From an uncultured Pelagibacteraceae bacterium (GTDB taxonomy: Bacteria; Pseudomonadota; Alphaproteobacteria; Pelagibacterales; Pelagibacteraceae): a stretch of 64,000 nt of DNA. The position numbers and the translations under genes were made by a program. The notes beneath the pieces were generated by a model that searched no databases, had not been told where the DNA came from, and saw nothing but the letters and a program-made list of their open reading frames with translations. Location of the stretch: NCBI GenBank assembly GCA_902613755.1, contig CACMIH010000001.1:62001-126000 (forward strand), given 5' to 3'. The first letter of the stretch is position 1. Every line of letters starts with the position of its first letter. Shown one piece after another: positions 9,697 to 18,255 of this stretch.

Positions 9697-10608
9697 TTAT
9701 AGTAAAAAATTTACTTTTTTATCTGAAAATTCAATATCAATCTGCTTATGACATCCAAAATTGTCCCCATCAATCTGAACGGGAATTTCAAAATTATTAC
9801 CATCAATATGAATATTTTTTGAGTAAGTAGTGATAACAGATTTGTTTTTCGATAAATCTCCATAAATAATAATTAAAATTATATAATATATTAGTTTTAA
9901 TCTTGTTAAATCTTTGAACACGTAAGTTACCAATCTATCATCAAAAATATCTGACTTATTTATCTTATGATGACCAGCATAATACCTTGTATTAGATGAC
10001 AATATCCAATCAGCCTGATGTTTTTGACCGTCAAAGAAAACATTAAGTTTATTATTATTCATAAATAAAAAATGTTGTAATCCTTTTAAACCAAAAATTA
10101 TCTTTCCTAGTATTTTTTTTATACGCGTATCAATAGAGTGAACAATTTTAGCATCCCAACCAATACCAGCCATTAAAAAAAAATAATTTTCATTTATTTT
10201 TATAAGATTAGATTGTTTATAATTATTTGATGTTAAAACACTGCAAACATCATTTACTTTTTTGGTTATAGATAACTCTGCTTGAAGTAAATTGGCAGTC
10301 CCAGCCGGTATATACCCAATTGCAAAATTTTCATTAAAATCAAAGTCATTTTTGATTAATTCATTGATAGCAAATGATACTGATCCATCACCACCAGCAA
10401 CTATCAATCTATCATAATTTTTATTTTTAAATTCAAGAAATATTTTTTTTGCCTCTTCTTCAGATTTAGTTTTGAAAAAATCAACAGTATTATTGATCTT
10501 TAATTTTTCATAAATTTTATTTACTAATTTTACTTTTTTCCCTGATGATGAATTGAGATTATATATTAAACAATAATGCATAATTTTTTCGTAATTAAAT
10601 TTTAACAA
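9697..10608 (-). CDS. Diacylglycerol/lipid kinase family protein
   Basis: Soluble lipid kinase of the DagK/YegS catalytic family, expected to phosphorylate diacylglycerol or a similar lipid with ATP. 303 aa. The catalytic glycine-rich motif GGDGS is at 72-76 in VAGGDGSVSFA, followed by GYIPAGTANLLQAEL and AGIGWDAKIV, all family hallmarks. The annotated first Met is followed by another at residue 10 (MHYCLIYNLNSSSGK), which aligns better with the usual start, so translation may begin at 10581. It is divergent from plcP, and a Pho-box-like repeat at 10649-10666 is oriented toward it. This links it to phosphate-starvation lipid turnover, by inference. Confidence 0.82.
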   Translation of the reverse strand: MLKFNYEKIMHYCLIYNLNSSSGKKVKLVNKIYEKLKINNTVDFFKTKSEEEAKKIFLEFKNKNYDRLIVAGGDGSVSFAINELIKNDFDFNENFAIGYIPAGTANLLQAELSITKKVNDVCSVLTSNNYKQSNLIKINENYFFLMAGIGWDAKIVHSIDTRIKKILGKIIFGLKGLQHFLFMNNNKLNVFFDGQKHQADWILSSNTRYYAGHHKINKSDIFDDRLVTYVFKDLTRLKLIYYIILIIIYGDLSKNKSVITTYSKNIHIDGNNFEIPVQIDGDNFGCHKQIDIEFSDKKVNFLL

Positions 10609-10617
10609 ATCCTTAAC
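10600..10617 (+). promoter_or_regulatory. Degenerate Pho-box-like repeat before plcP
   Basis: TTTTAAC-AAAT-CCTTAAC, two 7-mers 11 bases apart. The first equals the outer repeat of the pstS Pho box and each matches CTGTAAC at 5 of 7 positions. It overlaps the annotated lipid-kinase start and would serve plcP on the plus strand. Weak on its own. Confidence 0.3.
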
Positions 10618-10648
10618 ATTTTAATGAAATAAGAAATAAATGATTCGA

Positions 10649-10666
10649 GTTACAGTTGTGTTACAA
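10649..10666 (-). promoter_or_regulatory. Pho box between lipid kinase and plcP
   Basis: On the minus strand it reads TTGTAAC-ACAA-CTGTAAC: two 7-mers with a 4-base spacer, the standard PhoB-box architecture and nearly identical to the box before pstS. Its orientation points toward the lipid-kinase gene, while it ends 14 bases before the plcP start, so it may influence both. Confidence 0.6.
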
Positions 10667-10680
10667 AAAAGGTTTTTTTA

Positions 10681-11487
10681 ATGGCCCCAATATTAAAATA
10701 TAAGAGTATATTCATATCTGATGTACATCTTGGTACTAAAGGTTGTCAAGCAAACAAGCTTCTAGAATTTTTCAAAAATTCAAGATCTGAAAATCTTTAT
10801 TTGGTTGGAGACATCATCGATGTTTGGGCTATGCAAAAGAGTTTCTATTGGCCTCAAGAGCACAATGATGTCATTCAAAAAATATTAAGAAAAGCAAGGC
10901 ACGGGACAAAAGTATTTTACATTATTGGTAATCATGACGAGGTGTTTAGAAAATTTATCCCAATGCATTTGGGTGATATTAAAATTGTAAATAGAGTTAT
11001 TCATGAAACTCAGTTAGGAAAAAAATATTTAGTTGTTCATGGTGATGCTTGGGACGGAGTAATGAAACATGCAAAATGGCTATCTAAATTAGGAGCTATT
11101 GCATATGAATTATTACTTAAAATTAATATTATTATAAATTTCTTTAGAAAGTTGAGAGGTAAAGACTATTGGTCTTTGGCAAAATTTTTAAAATATAAGG
11201 TAAAAAATGCTGTCAAATATATAGGTGAATATGAAAACACACTTTCAAAATATGCAAAAAGAAAAAAATTTGATGGAATAATTTGTGGTCACATCCATCA
11301 CGCTGAAAATTTAAACCTTGATGGTGTGAATTATTTAAATTGTGGTGATTGGGTTGAGTCTTGTACAGCATTAACAGAAAAATATGATGGAACTTTTGAG
11401 ATAATTTATTGGGATAAAAAAAGAAAAGAATATATTTCAGAAAATATTGATAAAGACAAGTTCACTTCCTTCAAAAAAGCATCCTAA
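10681..11487 (+). CDS. plcP: PlcP-type metallophosphoesterase (phospholipase C-like, LpxH-related)
   Basis: Calcineurin-like phosphoesterase, 268 aa. Metal ligands are visible in order: SDVHLG (D14, H16), GDIIDVW (D44), GNHDE (N84, H85), VVHGDAWD (H120) and CGHIHH. By sequence alone it resembles UDP-2,3-diacylglucosamine hydrolase LpxH, but length and context match the PlcP enzymes that, under phosphate starvation, remove head groups from phospholipids to give diacylglycerol. Support is the immediate downstream glycosyltransferase, the phoR-pst genes and the upstream Pho boxes. This fits published SAR11 lipid renovation under phosphate starvation. A role in lipid A synthesis cannot be excluded from sequence alone. 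Confidence 0.8.
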   Translation: MAPILKYKSIFISDVHLGTKGCQANKLLEFFKNSRSENLYLVGDIIDVWAMQKSFYWPQEHNDVIQKILRKARHGTKVFYIIGNHDEVFRKFIPMHLGDIKIVNRVIHETQLGKKYLVVHGDAWDGVMKHAKWLSKLGAIAYELLLKINIIINFFRKLRGKDYWSLAKFLKYKVKNAVKYIGEYENTLSKYAKRKKFDGIICGHIHHAENLNLDGVNYLNCGDWVESCTALTEKYDGTFEIIYWDKKRKEYISENIDKDKFTSFKKAS

Positions 11488-11490
11488 AAA

Positions 11491-12498
11491 ATGAAAATAT
11501 TAATAGTTACTGATGCTTATTACCCGCAAGTTAATGGTGTAGTAAGAACTCTCCATCAAACAGGTGAAATACTTAAATCACAAGGTCAAACTATTGAATA
11601 TATTACACCTCAACAATTTCTGACTGTACCTATGCCCAAATATAATGAAATTAGATTATCTTTAAATGTTTGGCCTCGTGTAAGTAATTTAATCAATTCA
11701 ATTAAACCTGATGCAATACACATTGCAACAGAAGGGCCTCTTGGTTTTATGGCAAGAAGACATTGTATTAAAAAAGGTTTAAAGTTTACAACAAGTTTTC
11801 ATACAAGATTTGATAAATATATGAAACTTTATATGCCTATCATTCCAGCTAAATGGTCAGAAAAATTTTTATGTAATTTTCATAATAAAGCTGAAAGAAT
11901 TTTAGTGACAACAGAGTCTATGCGTGAAGAGCTAATCGCATTAGGCGTTGATAACAATAAAATGGTTACATGGACCAGGGGAGGTGATCATGGTGCGTTT
12001 AAAAACCCCATTAAGAGAGACTTACCTTACAAAAGACCTATATGGATATATGTTGGTAGGGTTGCAGTTGAAAAAAATATTAAAGCATTTTTAGATCTCG
12101 ATCTTGAAGGTACTAAAGTTATTATTGGAAAAGGACCAGACTTGAACAATTTGAAAAAAAAGTATCCAAATGATATTTTTTTAGGTGAAAAGACTAATGG
12201 AGAATTAGCATCTCATTTTGCATCATCAGACGTTTTTGTTTTCCCTAGTAAAACTGATACATTTGGTATTGTAGTTTTGGAATCATTAAATTGTGGCACA
12301 CCAGTTGCAGCTTATCCAGTACCAGGACCTAAAGATATATTAGGTGGAACTAATATTGATACTTTAGATTATGATTTGAAGGCTTCTGCTTTAAAAGCCT
12401 TGAAGGTAAGTCGCCAAGATTGTCTTGATTTTGCAAAAAAATATTCATGGGAAGAAACAGCAAAAATATTTTTTGAAAATGTTTCACCTAATAATTAA
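11491..12498 (+). CDS. agt: GT4 glycosyltransferase, probable diacylglycerol glycosyltransferase (Agt-like)
   Basis: 335 aa group-1 (GT4, GT-B fold) glycosyltransferase. N-terminal DAYYPQVNGVVRTL and SFHTRFDKYM are typical of the subgroup that includes lipid glucosyl/mannosyltransferases. The donor-site region shows YVGRVAVEKNIKAFL and the E-x7-E-like FPSKTDTFGIVVLESL. It starts 3 bases after plcP, so the pair is almost certainly cotranscribed. The inferred role is adding a hexose or glucuronate to diacylglycerol released by PlcP, giving phosphorus-free glycolipids in the inner membrane. The sugar cannot be deduced. An alternative is a phosphatidylinositol-mannoside-like transferase, which the context does not favour. 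Confidence 0.78.
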   Translation: MKILIVTDAYYPQVNGVVRTLHQTGEILKSQGQTIEYITPQQFLTVPMPKYNEIRLSLNVWPRVSNLINSIKPDAIHIATEGPLGFMARRHCIKKGLKFTTSFHTRFDKYMKLYMPIIPAKWSEKFLCNFHNKAERILVTTESMREELIALGVDNNKMVTWTRGGDHGAFKNPIKRDLPYKRPIWIYVGRVAVEKNIKAFLDLDLEGTKVIIGKGPDLNNLKKKYPNDIFLGEKTNGELASHFASSDVFVFPSKTDTFGIVVLESLNCGTPVAAYPVPGPKDILGGTNIDTLDYDLKASALKALKVSRQDCLDFAKKYSWEETAKIFFENVSPNN

Positions 12499-12532
12499 AG
12501 ACAATATTCATTACATTTGTTAAAACATACCT

Positions 12533-13681
12533 ATGTTTTGGACAGAGGTGATACTTATACTTATAATAATTATTTTATTATATTTTTTATTTAAAAAAAA
12601 TATTAAGCCAGAAAATACAGCTCCAGTTGTAAATAAGACCAATAAAGATGATTTAGGAAAGAGAGTAATTATTGAAGAATTAGAAGATCAATTTTTTGCA
12701 TTAGATAAATATAACTTAATCAAATATCTTAACAAAAGTGCAAAACAACGTTTTGGTGAAAACTTAATTGATAAAAATATTTCAAGTGTAATAAGAGATA
12801 CAAAATTATTAGAAACAATTGATGAAGCTATCAAGGATCAAACCACAAAGAATGTTAATGTAGAAATTAATTTACCATCTTATCAGCTTTACAAAATTTA
12901 TGTTATTCCTGGTCCTACTCATTTGTTTCCAGAAATAGACTCGGTTGTATTATTTCTAAAAGATTTTACAGAAATAACAAAAGCACAAAAATTAAAAACT
13001 GATTTTGTTGCTAATGTGAGTCACGAATTAAGAACACCTTTAGTTTCAATTAAAGGCTCTTTAGAGACTATTCTTGGACCAGCTTCAAACGACCAAGAGG
13101 CTCAAAAAAAATTTATGTCTATCATGTCTGATCAAGTATTAAGAATGGAAAACTTAATCAATGATTTATTGATTTTAAGCAGAATTGAGCTTGAAGAACA
13201 CATTAAACCAAATAAAATCATTAATCTAAATGATATTTTTAAAAATATTAAAAGTAACTTTGAATTAATTCTTAAAAAAAAGAAAATTAATTTACATCTT
13301 GAACTTATTGAACCAACTTTAGTTTTTGGTGATAATGATAAATTGTTAACTGTATTTTCAAATTTAATTGATAATTCAATTAAATATTCTCAAGGTGGAA
13401 AAAATATATATGTCAAAAGTCAAAATAGTGAAGGTAAATTAATTGGTAAAAATATTGTCATTAGTATTAAAGATGAAGGTATTGGAATACCTCAACAGTT
13501 AATTCCAAGAATAACTGAAAGATTTTTTAGAGTAGATACAGAAAAAAGTAAAAAAGTTGGTGGCACAGGTTTAGGTTTAGCTATCATGAAACATATTATA
13601 TCTCAACACAGAGGTGATTACGAGATTCTTAGTAAACTTAATGAAGGTACTGAAATTAAAATATATCTTCCAACAAAATAA
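12533..13681 (+). CDS. phoR: Phosphate-regulon sensor histidine kinase PhoR
   Basis: Membrane sensor kinase that signals phosphate limitation to PhoB, with PstSCAB and PhoU as the input. 382 aa. One N-terminal membrane segment (about 4-20), a PAS-like region (about 45-145), the H-box SHELRTPL with the phosphorylated His at 164, the N-box NLIDNSIKYS, and the ATP-lid motifs DEGIGIP and GGTGLGLAI. It follows agt by 34 bases and is separated from its partner phoB by the secreted-protein gene and the pst genes. The PhoR assignment rests on this context; as a kinase it is secure. Confidence 0.9.
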   Translation: MFWTEVILILIIIILLYFLFKKNIKPENTAPVVNKTNKDDLGKRVIIEELEDQFFALDKYNLIKYLNKSAKQRFGENLIDKNISSVIRDTKLLETIDEAIKDQTTKNVNVEINLPSYQLYKIYVIPGPTHLFPEIDSVVLFLKDFTEITKAQKLKTDFVANVSHELRTPLVSIKGSLETILGPASNDQEAQKKFMSIMSDQVLRMENLINDLLILSRIELEEHIKPNKIINLNDIFKNIKSNFELILKKKKINLHLELIEPTLVFGDNDKLLTVFSNLIDNSIKYSQGGKNIYVKSQNSEGKLIGKNIVISIKDEGIGIPQQLIPRITERFFRVDTEKSKKVGGTGLGLAIMKHIISQHRGDYEILSKLNEGTEIKIYLPTK

Positions 13682-13775
13682 TTAATTTAAAAAGTTGTTT
13701 AAAATTAGCTCTTATTCAATCAATATTTAACAAATCTTTTGTTGATTCGTATCCTATTTTAATTAAATTTTTAAT

Positions 13776-14384
13776 ATGATTAAGGTATTGAATAGTATTT
13801 TAATTATCTTATTTGTTTTTATGTCGATGATTACTAAAAGTATATCATCGGATATATCTACAATTCTAAGGAATCAACAATTAACTGTATTCGATATTGG
13901 TGTTTTTAGATTACAAGAAGATTTAAAAAGCTCTTATCCTGAAATTAAAAAACACAAAGATGTACCATATGAAGATATTTACATGGATGTTCTCACTTCA
14001 TATCGAAACAATTCAGTAGATCTAATTATTTCAATTCCCGTAAATGAAAATTTAAAAAAAGAAAACTACATGTCAGATTCATTTAGATGTCGAAATATAT
14101 TTAATTCTGTCAGAGATCATTTACTAAGAAATGAAAATATGAGTAATTATAGATTTACTATGGCAACAAGCTATTTAACATCTATTTTTTCAACTCCAAG
14201 TAGTTGGCCCAAATGGCGTTATGATCAAAGTGTTCTTGAGGAATTAGTTAATCTCGTGAAATTGGAAGTTATTTTAAGGCCTACAACAGAACTTGCTTTT
14301 AAGGATAATGTTAATCCAGTTTCATGCAAAGGTGGTTTGGAAACCGAAAAAAATGAGATTATTATCTCAATGAAATACAACTAA
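13776..14384 (+). CDS. Secreted protein of unknown function between phoR and pstS
   Basis: I do not recognise this family. 202 aa with a likely Sec signal peptide: basic N-terminus, hydrophobic stretch LNSILIILFVFMSMI, possible cleavage near residue 24. The mature part is mixed alpha/beta in character, has two cysteines (in FRCRN near residue 107 and SCKGG near 187) that could form a disulfide, and no further membrane segment. It lies between phoR and the Pho-boxed pstS, on the same strand. A degenerate Pho-box-like ATTTAAC-AAAT-CTTTTGT precedes it near 13726. The likely location is periplasmic and a role in phosphate acquisition or sensing is plausible, but this is context only. Confidence 0.72.
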   Translation: MIKVLNSILIILFVFMSMITKSISSDISTILRNQQLTVFDIGVFRLQEDLKSSYPEIKKHKDVPYEDIYMDVLTSYRNNSVDLIISIPVNENLKKENYMSDSFRCRNIFNSVRDHLLRNENMSNYRFTMATSYLTSIFSTPSSWPKWRYDQSVLEELVNLVKLEVILRPTTELAFKDNVNPVSCKGGLETEKNEIIISMKYN

Positions 14385-14394
14385 AAAGTTACCT

Positions 14395-14423
14395 TTTTAA
14401 CAAAACTGTAACAATTCTGTAAT
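14395..14423 (+). promoter_or_regulatory. Pho box upstream of pstS
   Basis: Three 7-mers with an 11-base period: TTTTAAC-AAAA-CTGTAAC-AATT-CTGTAAT. The last two are a near-consensus PhoB binding box (CTGTMAY repeats with 4-base spacer). An A/T-rich stretch containing CAATAA (14434-14439) about 10 bases downstream could be the -10 of the pstS promoter. Confidence 0.72.
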
Positions 14424-14489
14424 ATTAAAGATTCAATAAATTTATACGAGTCTGAAATCTTTTAATTAATAATGAAAGGATTAAAGATA

Positions 14490-15521
14490 ATGAAAAAACT
14501 AACTATAATAATTGCTTCGCTTGTTGCTTTAACAATTGCGACAGTTGCTCAAGCAAGAGATCAAATTAAAATAGTTGGTTCATCTACAGTATTCCCTTAC
14601 GCGACTGTTGTTGCTGAAAGATTCGGTGGTTCAGGATTTAAAACTCCTGTAATCGAATCGACTGGTACTGGTGGAGGAGCTAAACTATTCTGCGCTGGTG
14701 TTGGTGAACAACATCCAGATATTACAAATGCATCAAGAGCCATGAAAGATAAAGAAAAAGCTCTATGTAAAAAAAATGGAGTTAATGAAATCGTTGAGAT
14801 CGTTATTGGTAATGACGGTATTACATTAGCTTATAGTAAAGATGCAAAACCAATTAACTTTACTAAAGAGCAATTATATTTAGCATTAGCTGCACATACA
14901 GTTGTTGATGGTAAATTAGTTCCAAATATTTATAAAACTTGGGACCAAATTGATCCAAGTCTACCTAAACAGAAAATTTCTGTAATGATCCCTCCAGGAA
15001 CTTCTGGAACAAGAGATGCTTGGAATTCTTTGGTAATGAAAAAAGGTATGACTAAAGAAGCTAAAGCTCTTTATAAAGCTGGTTATGAGGCTGGAAATAA
15101 AAAATACAAAAAACCTCAAAAACTTTATAGAGAAGATGGTGCTGCTATTGAAGTTGGTGAAAACGATAGTTTAATCATTCAAAAATTAGTACAAGATAAA
15201 GACATGTTTGGTTTCTTTGGATTTAGTTATTTCTTAGCTGCTAAAGACAAATTGCAAGCTGCTAGCATTGATGGTGGTCAACCATCTCTTGCGAGTATTC
15301 AAGACTACAGTTATGCAGTTGCAAGACCATTATTTTTCTATGTGAAAAAAGCTCACGTTGGTGTAATCCCTGGATTACATGAATTTGTAAAAGAGTTCAC
15401 TACAACTAAAGCTATAGGTAAAAATGGCTATTTGGCTGATATTGGTTTAGTACCATTAGATAAGAAGTTGTACAAGACAACTAGAACTAATGCGAAAGAT
15501 CTTGTTGCAATGGCTGACTAA
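14490..15521 (+). CDS. pstS: Phosphate-binding periplasmic protein PstS
   Basis: Periplasmic high-affinity phosphate receptor for PstCAB. From the chosen start the protein is 343 aa, with a signal peptide ending AVAQA-type (TIATVAQA) at about residue 22. IVGSSTVFPYA, ESTGTGGGAKLFCAG and PPGTSGTRDAW are the phosphate-binding loops of the PstS/SphX family. An upstream in-frame ATG at 14472 has no SD; the ATG at 14490 has AAGGA about 9 bases before it and gives a normal signal peptide, so I prefer 14490. A Pho box precedes it and a strong terminator follows, consistent with very high monocistronic expression plus readthrough into pstC. Confidence 0.94.
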   Translation: MKKLTIIIASLVALTIATVAQARDQIKIVGSSTVFPYATVVAERFGGSGFKTPVIESTGTGGGAKLFCAGVGEQHPDITNASRAMKDKEKALCKKNGVNEIVEIVIGNDGITLAYSKDAKPINFTKEQLYLALAAHTVVDGKLVPNIYKTWDQIDPSLPKQKISVMIPPGTSGTRDAWNSLVMKKGMTKEAKALYKAGYEAGNKKYKKPQKLYREDGAAIEVGENDSLIIQKLVQDKDMFGFFGFSYFLAAKDKLQAASIDGGQPSLASIQDYSYAVARPLFFYVKKAHVGVIPGLHEFVKEFTTTKAIGKNGYLADIGLVPLDKKLYKTTRTNAKDLVAMAD

Positions 15522-15545
15522 TAAAGCTGGTTAACAAATAAAGAT

Positions 15546-15574
15546 AAGGGGTCTTTTTAGACCCCTTTTTTTTT
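15546..15574 (+). terminator. Intrinsic terminator between pstS and pstC
   Basis: GC-rich stem AGGGGTCT / AGACCCCT (15547-15554 with 15559-15566) with a TTTT loop, followed by an uninterrupted T-run. This is a textbook rho-independent terminator, the clearest in the window. It should allow far more pstS mRNA than pstCAB-phoU-phoB mRNA. Confidence 0.92.
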
Positions 15575-15607
15575 AAGAAAGTGTAAAGTAAAACATCAGG
15601 AGATTCT

Positions 15608-16993
15608 TTGAACTTAGTTATATTCATCTTTATTGTACTTCTTGGTTTTACTAGTTACTATTTTGGAAGAAAAAAAGCCTACTCAATTCAAGCAACAAAT
15701 ACTAGATTAACAGCACTTCCACAATTTTATGGGTATTATTTAGCAATATGGTGCGCAATACCCGCTTTTATTATTTACTCTTTATGGGCAATATTTGAGC
15801 CGAGTATAGTTAAGTTAATAATTTTAAGTGATTATAGCAATCAAGGATATCTTGATGACGAACTAAATCTAATTTATGAAAAAACTAAATCATTATCTCG
15901 TGGTCAGTTTAGTGGAGAAATTACTACTTATCTTGAAACATCTGCAGAAAAATATTTAAATCTTCGATCTATAGCCCAAAACTCTAAAGTTGTTTTAATT
16001 TTGGCAATAATTATAGCTTCTATAGTTTATGGTTATAAAAGAATTTCTTCAAACAACAGAACAAGAGAACCGGTTGAAAAATTTTTAAATGCTGTTTTAT
16101 TTACAGCTTCTTTGGCAGCTATATTAACAACTATTGGAATTGTTTTTTCATTAATATTTCAAACTATCGATTTTTTTAAAGTAATTCCCTTGTTTGATTT
16201 TATTTTTGGAACTCATTGGTATCCAGCTAAAGCATTTGTGAGAGATGCTTCTGAGCCTTTGGATCCATCAATGTATTCTGATACATTTGGGGCTGTACCA
16301 ATTTTTGCCGGAACATTTTTTATAGCATTAATTGCAATGTGTGTTGCTATACCAATTGGATTGATGAGTGGAATTTATTTAGCTGAATACGCTTCAACCA
16401 AAGTAAGACAATATGCAAAACCTTTAATTGAAATTTTAGCAGGCATACCAACTGTAGTTTATGGTTTTTTTGCAGCTTTAACAGTTGGACCATTCCTTAA
16501 AGATATAGGAACGGCAATGGGATTAGAAGTATCTGCAGAGAGTGCTCTAGCTGCAGGGGGTGTAATGGGGATAATGATTATTCCGTTTATATCTAGTTTG
16601 AGTGATGACGTTATTACTAGTGTTCCTCAAAGTTTAAGAGATGGTAGTTATGCAATGGGGGCTACTAAATCAGAAACAATAAAAAAAGTTATTTTTCCAG
16701 CAGCATTACCAGGAATTGTTGGTTCTATCTTGCTAGGTGTTTCCAGAGCTGTTGGAGAAACAATGATTGTAGTTATGGCTTCAGGCCTTGCAGCCAACTT
16801 AACATTTAACCCTTTAGAATCTACTTCAACTATCACTGCTCAAATTGTCGTAATATTAATTGGAGACCAGGCCTTTGGAGATCCTAAAACCCAGGCAGCA
16901 TTTGCACTAGGTATGACATTGTTTTTGGTAACACTTAGTTTAAATATTTTTGCATTAAGAGTTGTTAAAAAATATAGGGAAAAATATGAATAA
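15608..16993 (+). CDS. pstC: Phosphate ABC transporter permease PstC
   Basis: Inner-membrane subunit of the phosphate importer. 461 aa, longer than E. coli PstC (about 320 aa) because of an N-terminal extension with extra membrane segments and a hydrophilic loop, as in many alphaproteobacteria. The permease core has AVPIFAGTFFIALIAM, GIYLAEYAS, ILAGIPTVVYGFFA and the EAA-like SLRDGSYAMGATKSETIKK. The start is TTG at 15608, supported by AGGAG at 15598-15602, five bases upstream. It overlaps pstA by 8 bases. Confidence 0.93.
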   Translation: MNLVIFIFIVLLGFTSYYFGRKKAYSIQATNTRLTALPQFYGYYLAIWCAIPAFIIYSLWAIFEPSIVKLIILSDYSNQGYLDDELNLIYEKTKSLSRGQFSGEITTYLETSAEKYLNLRSIAQNSKVVLILAIIIASIVYGYKRISSNNRTREPVEKFLNAVLFTASLAAILTTIGIVFSLIFQTIDFFKVIPLFDFIFGTHWYPAKAFVRDASEPLDPSMYSDTFGAVPIFAGTFFIALIAMCVAIPIGLMSGIYLAEYASTKVRQYAKPLIEILAGIPTVVYGFFAALTVGPFLKDIGTAMGLEVSAESALAAGGVMGIMIIPFISSLSDDVITSVPQSLRDGSYAMGATKSETIKKVIFPAALPGIVGSILLGVSRAVGETMIVVMASGLAANLTFNPLESTSTITAQIVVILIGDQAFGDPKTQAAFALGMTLFLVTLSLNIFALRVVKKYREKYE

Positions 16994-18254
16994 AAATAAA
17001 GAAAAACTCCTAAATTCTAGATATAGGGCCGAAAAAAGATTTCAATTTTACGGGAAAAGCGCAATTTTTTTAGCTCTATTATTTTTAACAATTTTTATTT
17101 TTAAAATCTTTTCTACTGGCTATACAGCGTTTCAGAAAACTTGGTTGATTGTACCAGTCACCTTTGATGCTGAAACCATGTACCTTGACGAAAATCCTTC
17201 TAAAGAAGACTTAGAGGATGCAGATTATTTTGATCTAGCTTTACAAACAATGTTTAATTTAGATAAAAGTGCCTCAGAAAAACAACAAAATGATCTGAAG
17301 AGAATGGTCTCTTACTTTTTTGAAAGAGAGATTAAAAGGGAGCTTTTAAATGACCCTTCATTAATTGGAAAAACTAAAGATGTTTACTTAACTGCTTCAG
17401 ATGATTTAGATCAAGTATTTAAAGGCAATTATCCAAGGGATTTACCCGAAGATCAAAGAAGAGTTACAGATTATCAATTAAAGATTTTTGATCAACTTGT
17501 AGAACAGGGAAGAGTTGAAAGTAAATTCAATTTAAGTTTTTTTACATACCCAGATTCAAGAGAGGCTGAATTAGCTGGTATAGCAAGCTCATTTATGGGA
17601 TCGATTTTTTCTATTTTAGTTTGTTTAGTTATTGCATTTCCTGTTGCAGTGCTAGCAGCTATTTATTTAGAGGAATTTGCACCAAAAAATAGATTTACTG
17701 ATTTTATTGAGGTAAATATAAATAACTTAGCAGCTGTTCCATCAATTGTTTTTGGTCTTTTGGGACTAGGTATTTTGCTGGCTGTATTTCATTTACCTAG
17801 ATCAACACCTCTAGTTGGTGGAATAACTTTATCGTTGATGACATTGCCAACAATAATTATTGCCTGTAGAGCATCTTTAAAAGCAGTTCCTCCAAGTATA
17901 AGAGAGGCTGCACTTGCAATGGGCGCTAGTAAAATGCAAACTACAATGCATCATACAGTGCCATTATCTATGCCAGGAACTTTATCAGGTACAATTATTG
18001 GCTTGGCTCAAGCTTTAGGTGAAACTGCACCTTTGATATTGATTGGTATGGTAGCTTTTGTAAATACAATTCCAGGATCTCCTTTAGATCCAGCTGCAAG
18101 TTTGCCTGTACAAATTTATATATGGGCAGAGAGTGCTGAAAGAGGATTTGTCGAGAAAGTTTCTGCTTGTATTATGGTCCTATTGGGATTTTTAATCATA
18201 ATGAATTTGTTTGCACAAATAATTAGACATAAATTTGAAAAAAAATGGAGTTAA
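16986..18254 (+). CDS. pstA: Phosphate ABC transporter permease PstA
   Basis: Second membrane subunit of the Pst importer. 422 aa from the ATG at 16986, which has an AGGGA five bases upstream; an upstream in-frame start at 16962 inside pstC is less likely. The N-terminal half holds one membrane segment and a large hydrophilic periplasmic insert (about residues 55-195), an enlarged form found in alphaproteobacterial PstA. The core shows [26 protein letters not shown] and the EAA loop [20 protein letters not shown]. Its start overlaps the end of pstC by 8 bases; pstB follows by one base. Confidence 0.93.
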   Translation: MNKNKEKLLNSRYRAEKRFQFYGKSAIFLALLFLTIFIFKIFSTGYTAFQKTWLIVPVTFDAETMYLDENPSKEDLEDADYFDLALQTMFNLDKSASEKQQNDLKRMVSYFFEREIKRELLNDPSLIGKTKDVYLTASDDLDQVFKGNYPRDLPEDQRRVTDYQLKIFDQLVEQGRVESKFNLSFFTYPDSREAELAGIASSFMGSIFSILVCLVIAFPVAVLAAIYLEEFAPKNRFTDFIEVNINNLAAVPSIVFGLLGLGILLAVFHLPRSTPLVGGITLSLMTLPTIIIACRASLKAVPPSIREAALAMGASKMQTTMHHTVPLSMPGTLSGTIIGLAQALGETAPLILIGMVAFVNTIPGSPLDPAASLPVQIYIWAESAERGFVEKVSACIMVLLGFLIIMNLFAQIIRHKFEKKWS

Positions 18255-18255
18255 G

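Noticed and set aside
10681-11487. Annotation as LpxH in lipid A synthesis
   Set aside because: The metallophosphoesterase motifs allow it, but the adjacent lipid glycosyltransferase, phoR-pst and Pho boxes favour PlcP. Kept as an alternative only.
12499-12532. Pho-box-like TTTTAAC-AAAT-GTAATGA on the minus strand before phoR
   Set aside because: Only the first half resembles a Pho repeat, and the orientation points away from phoR.
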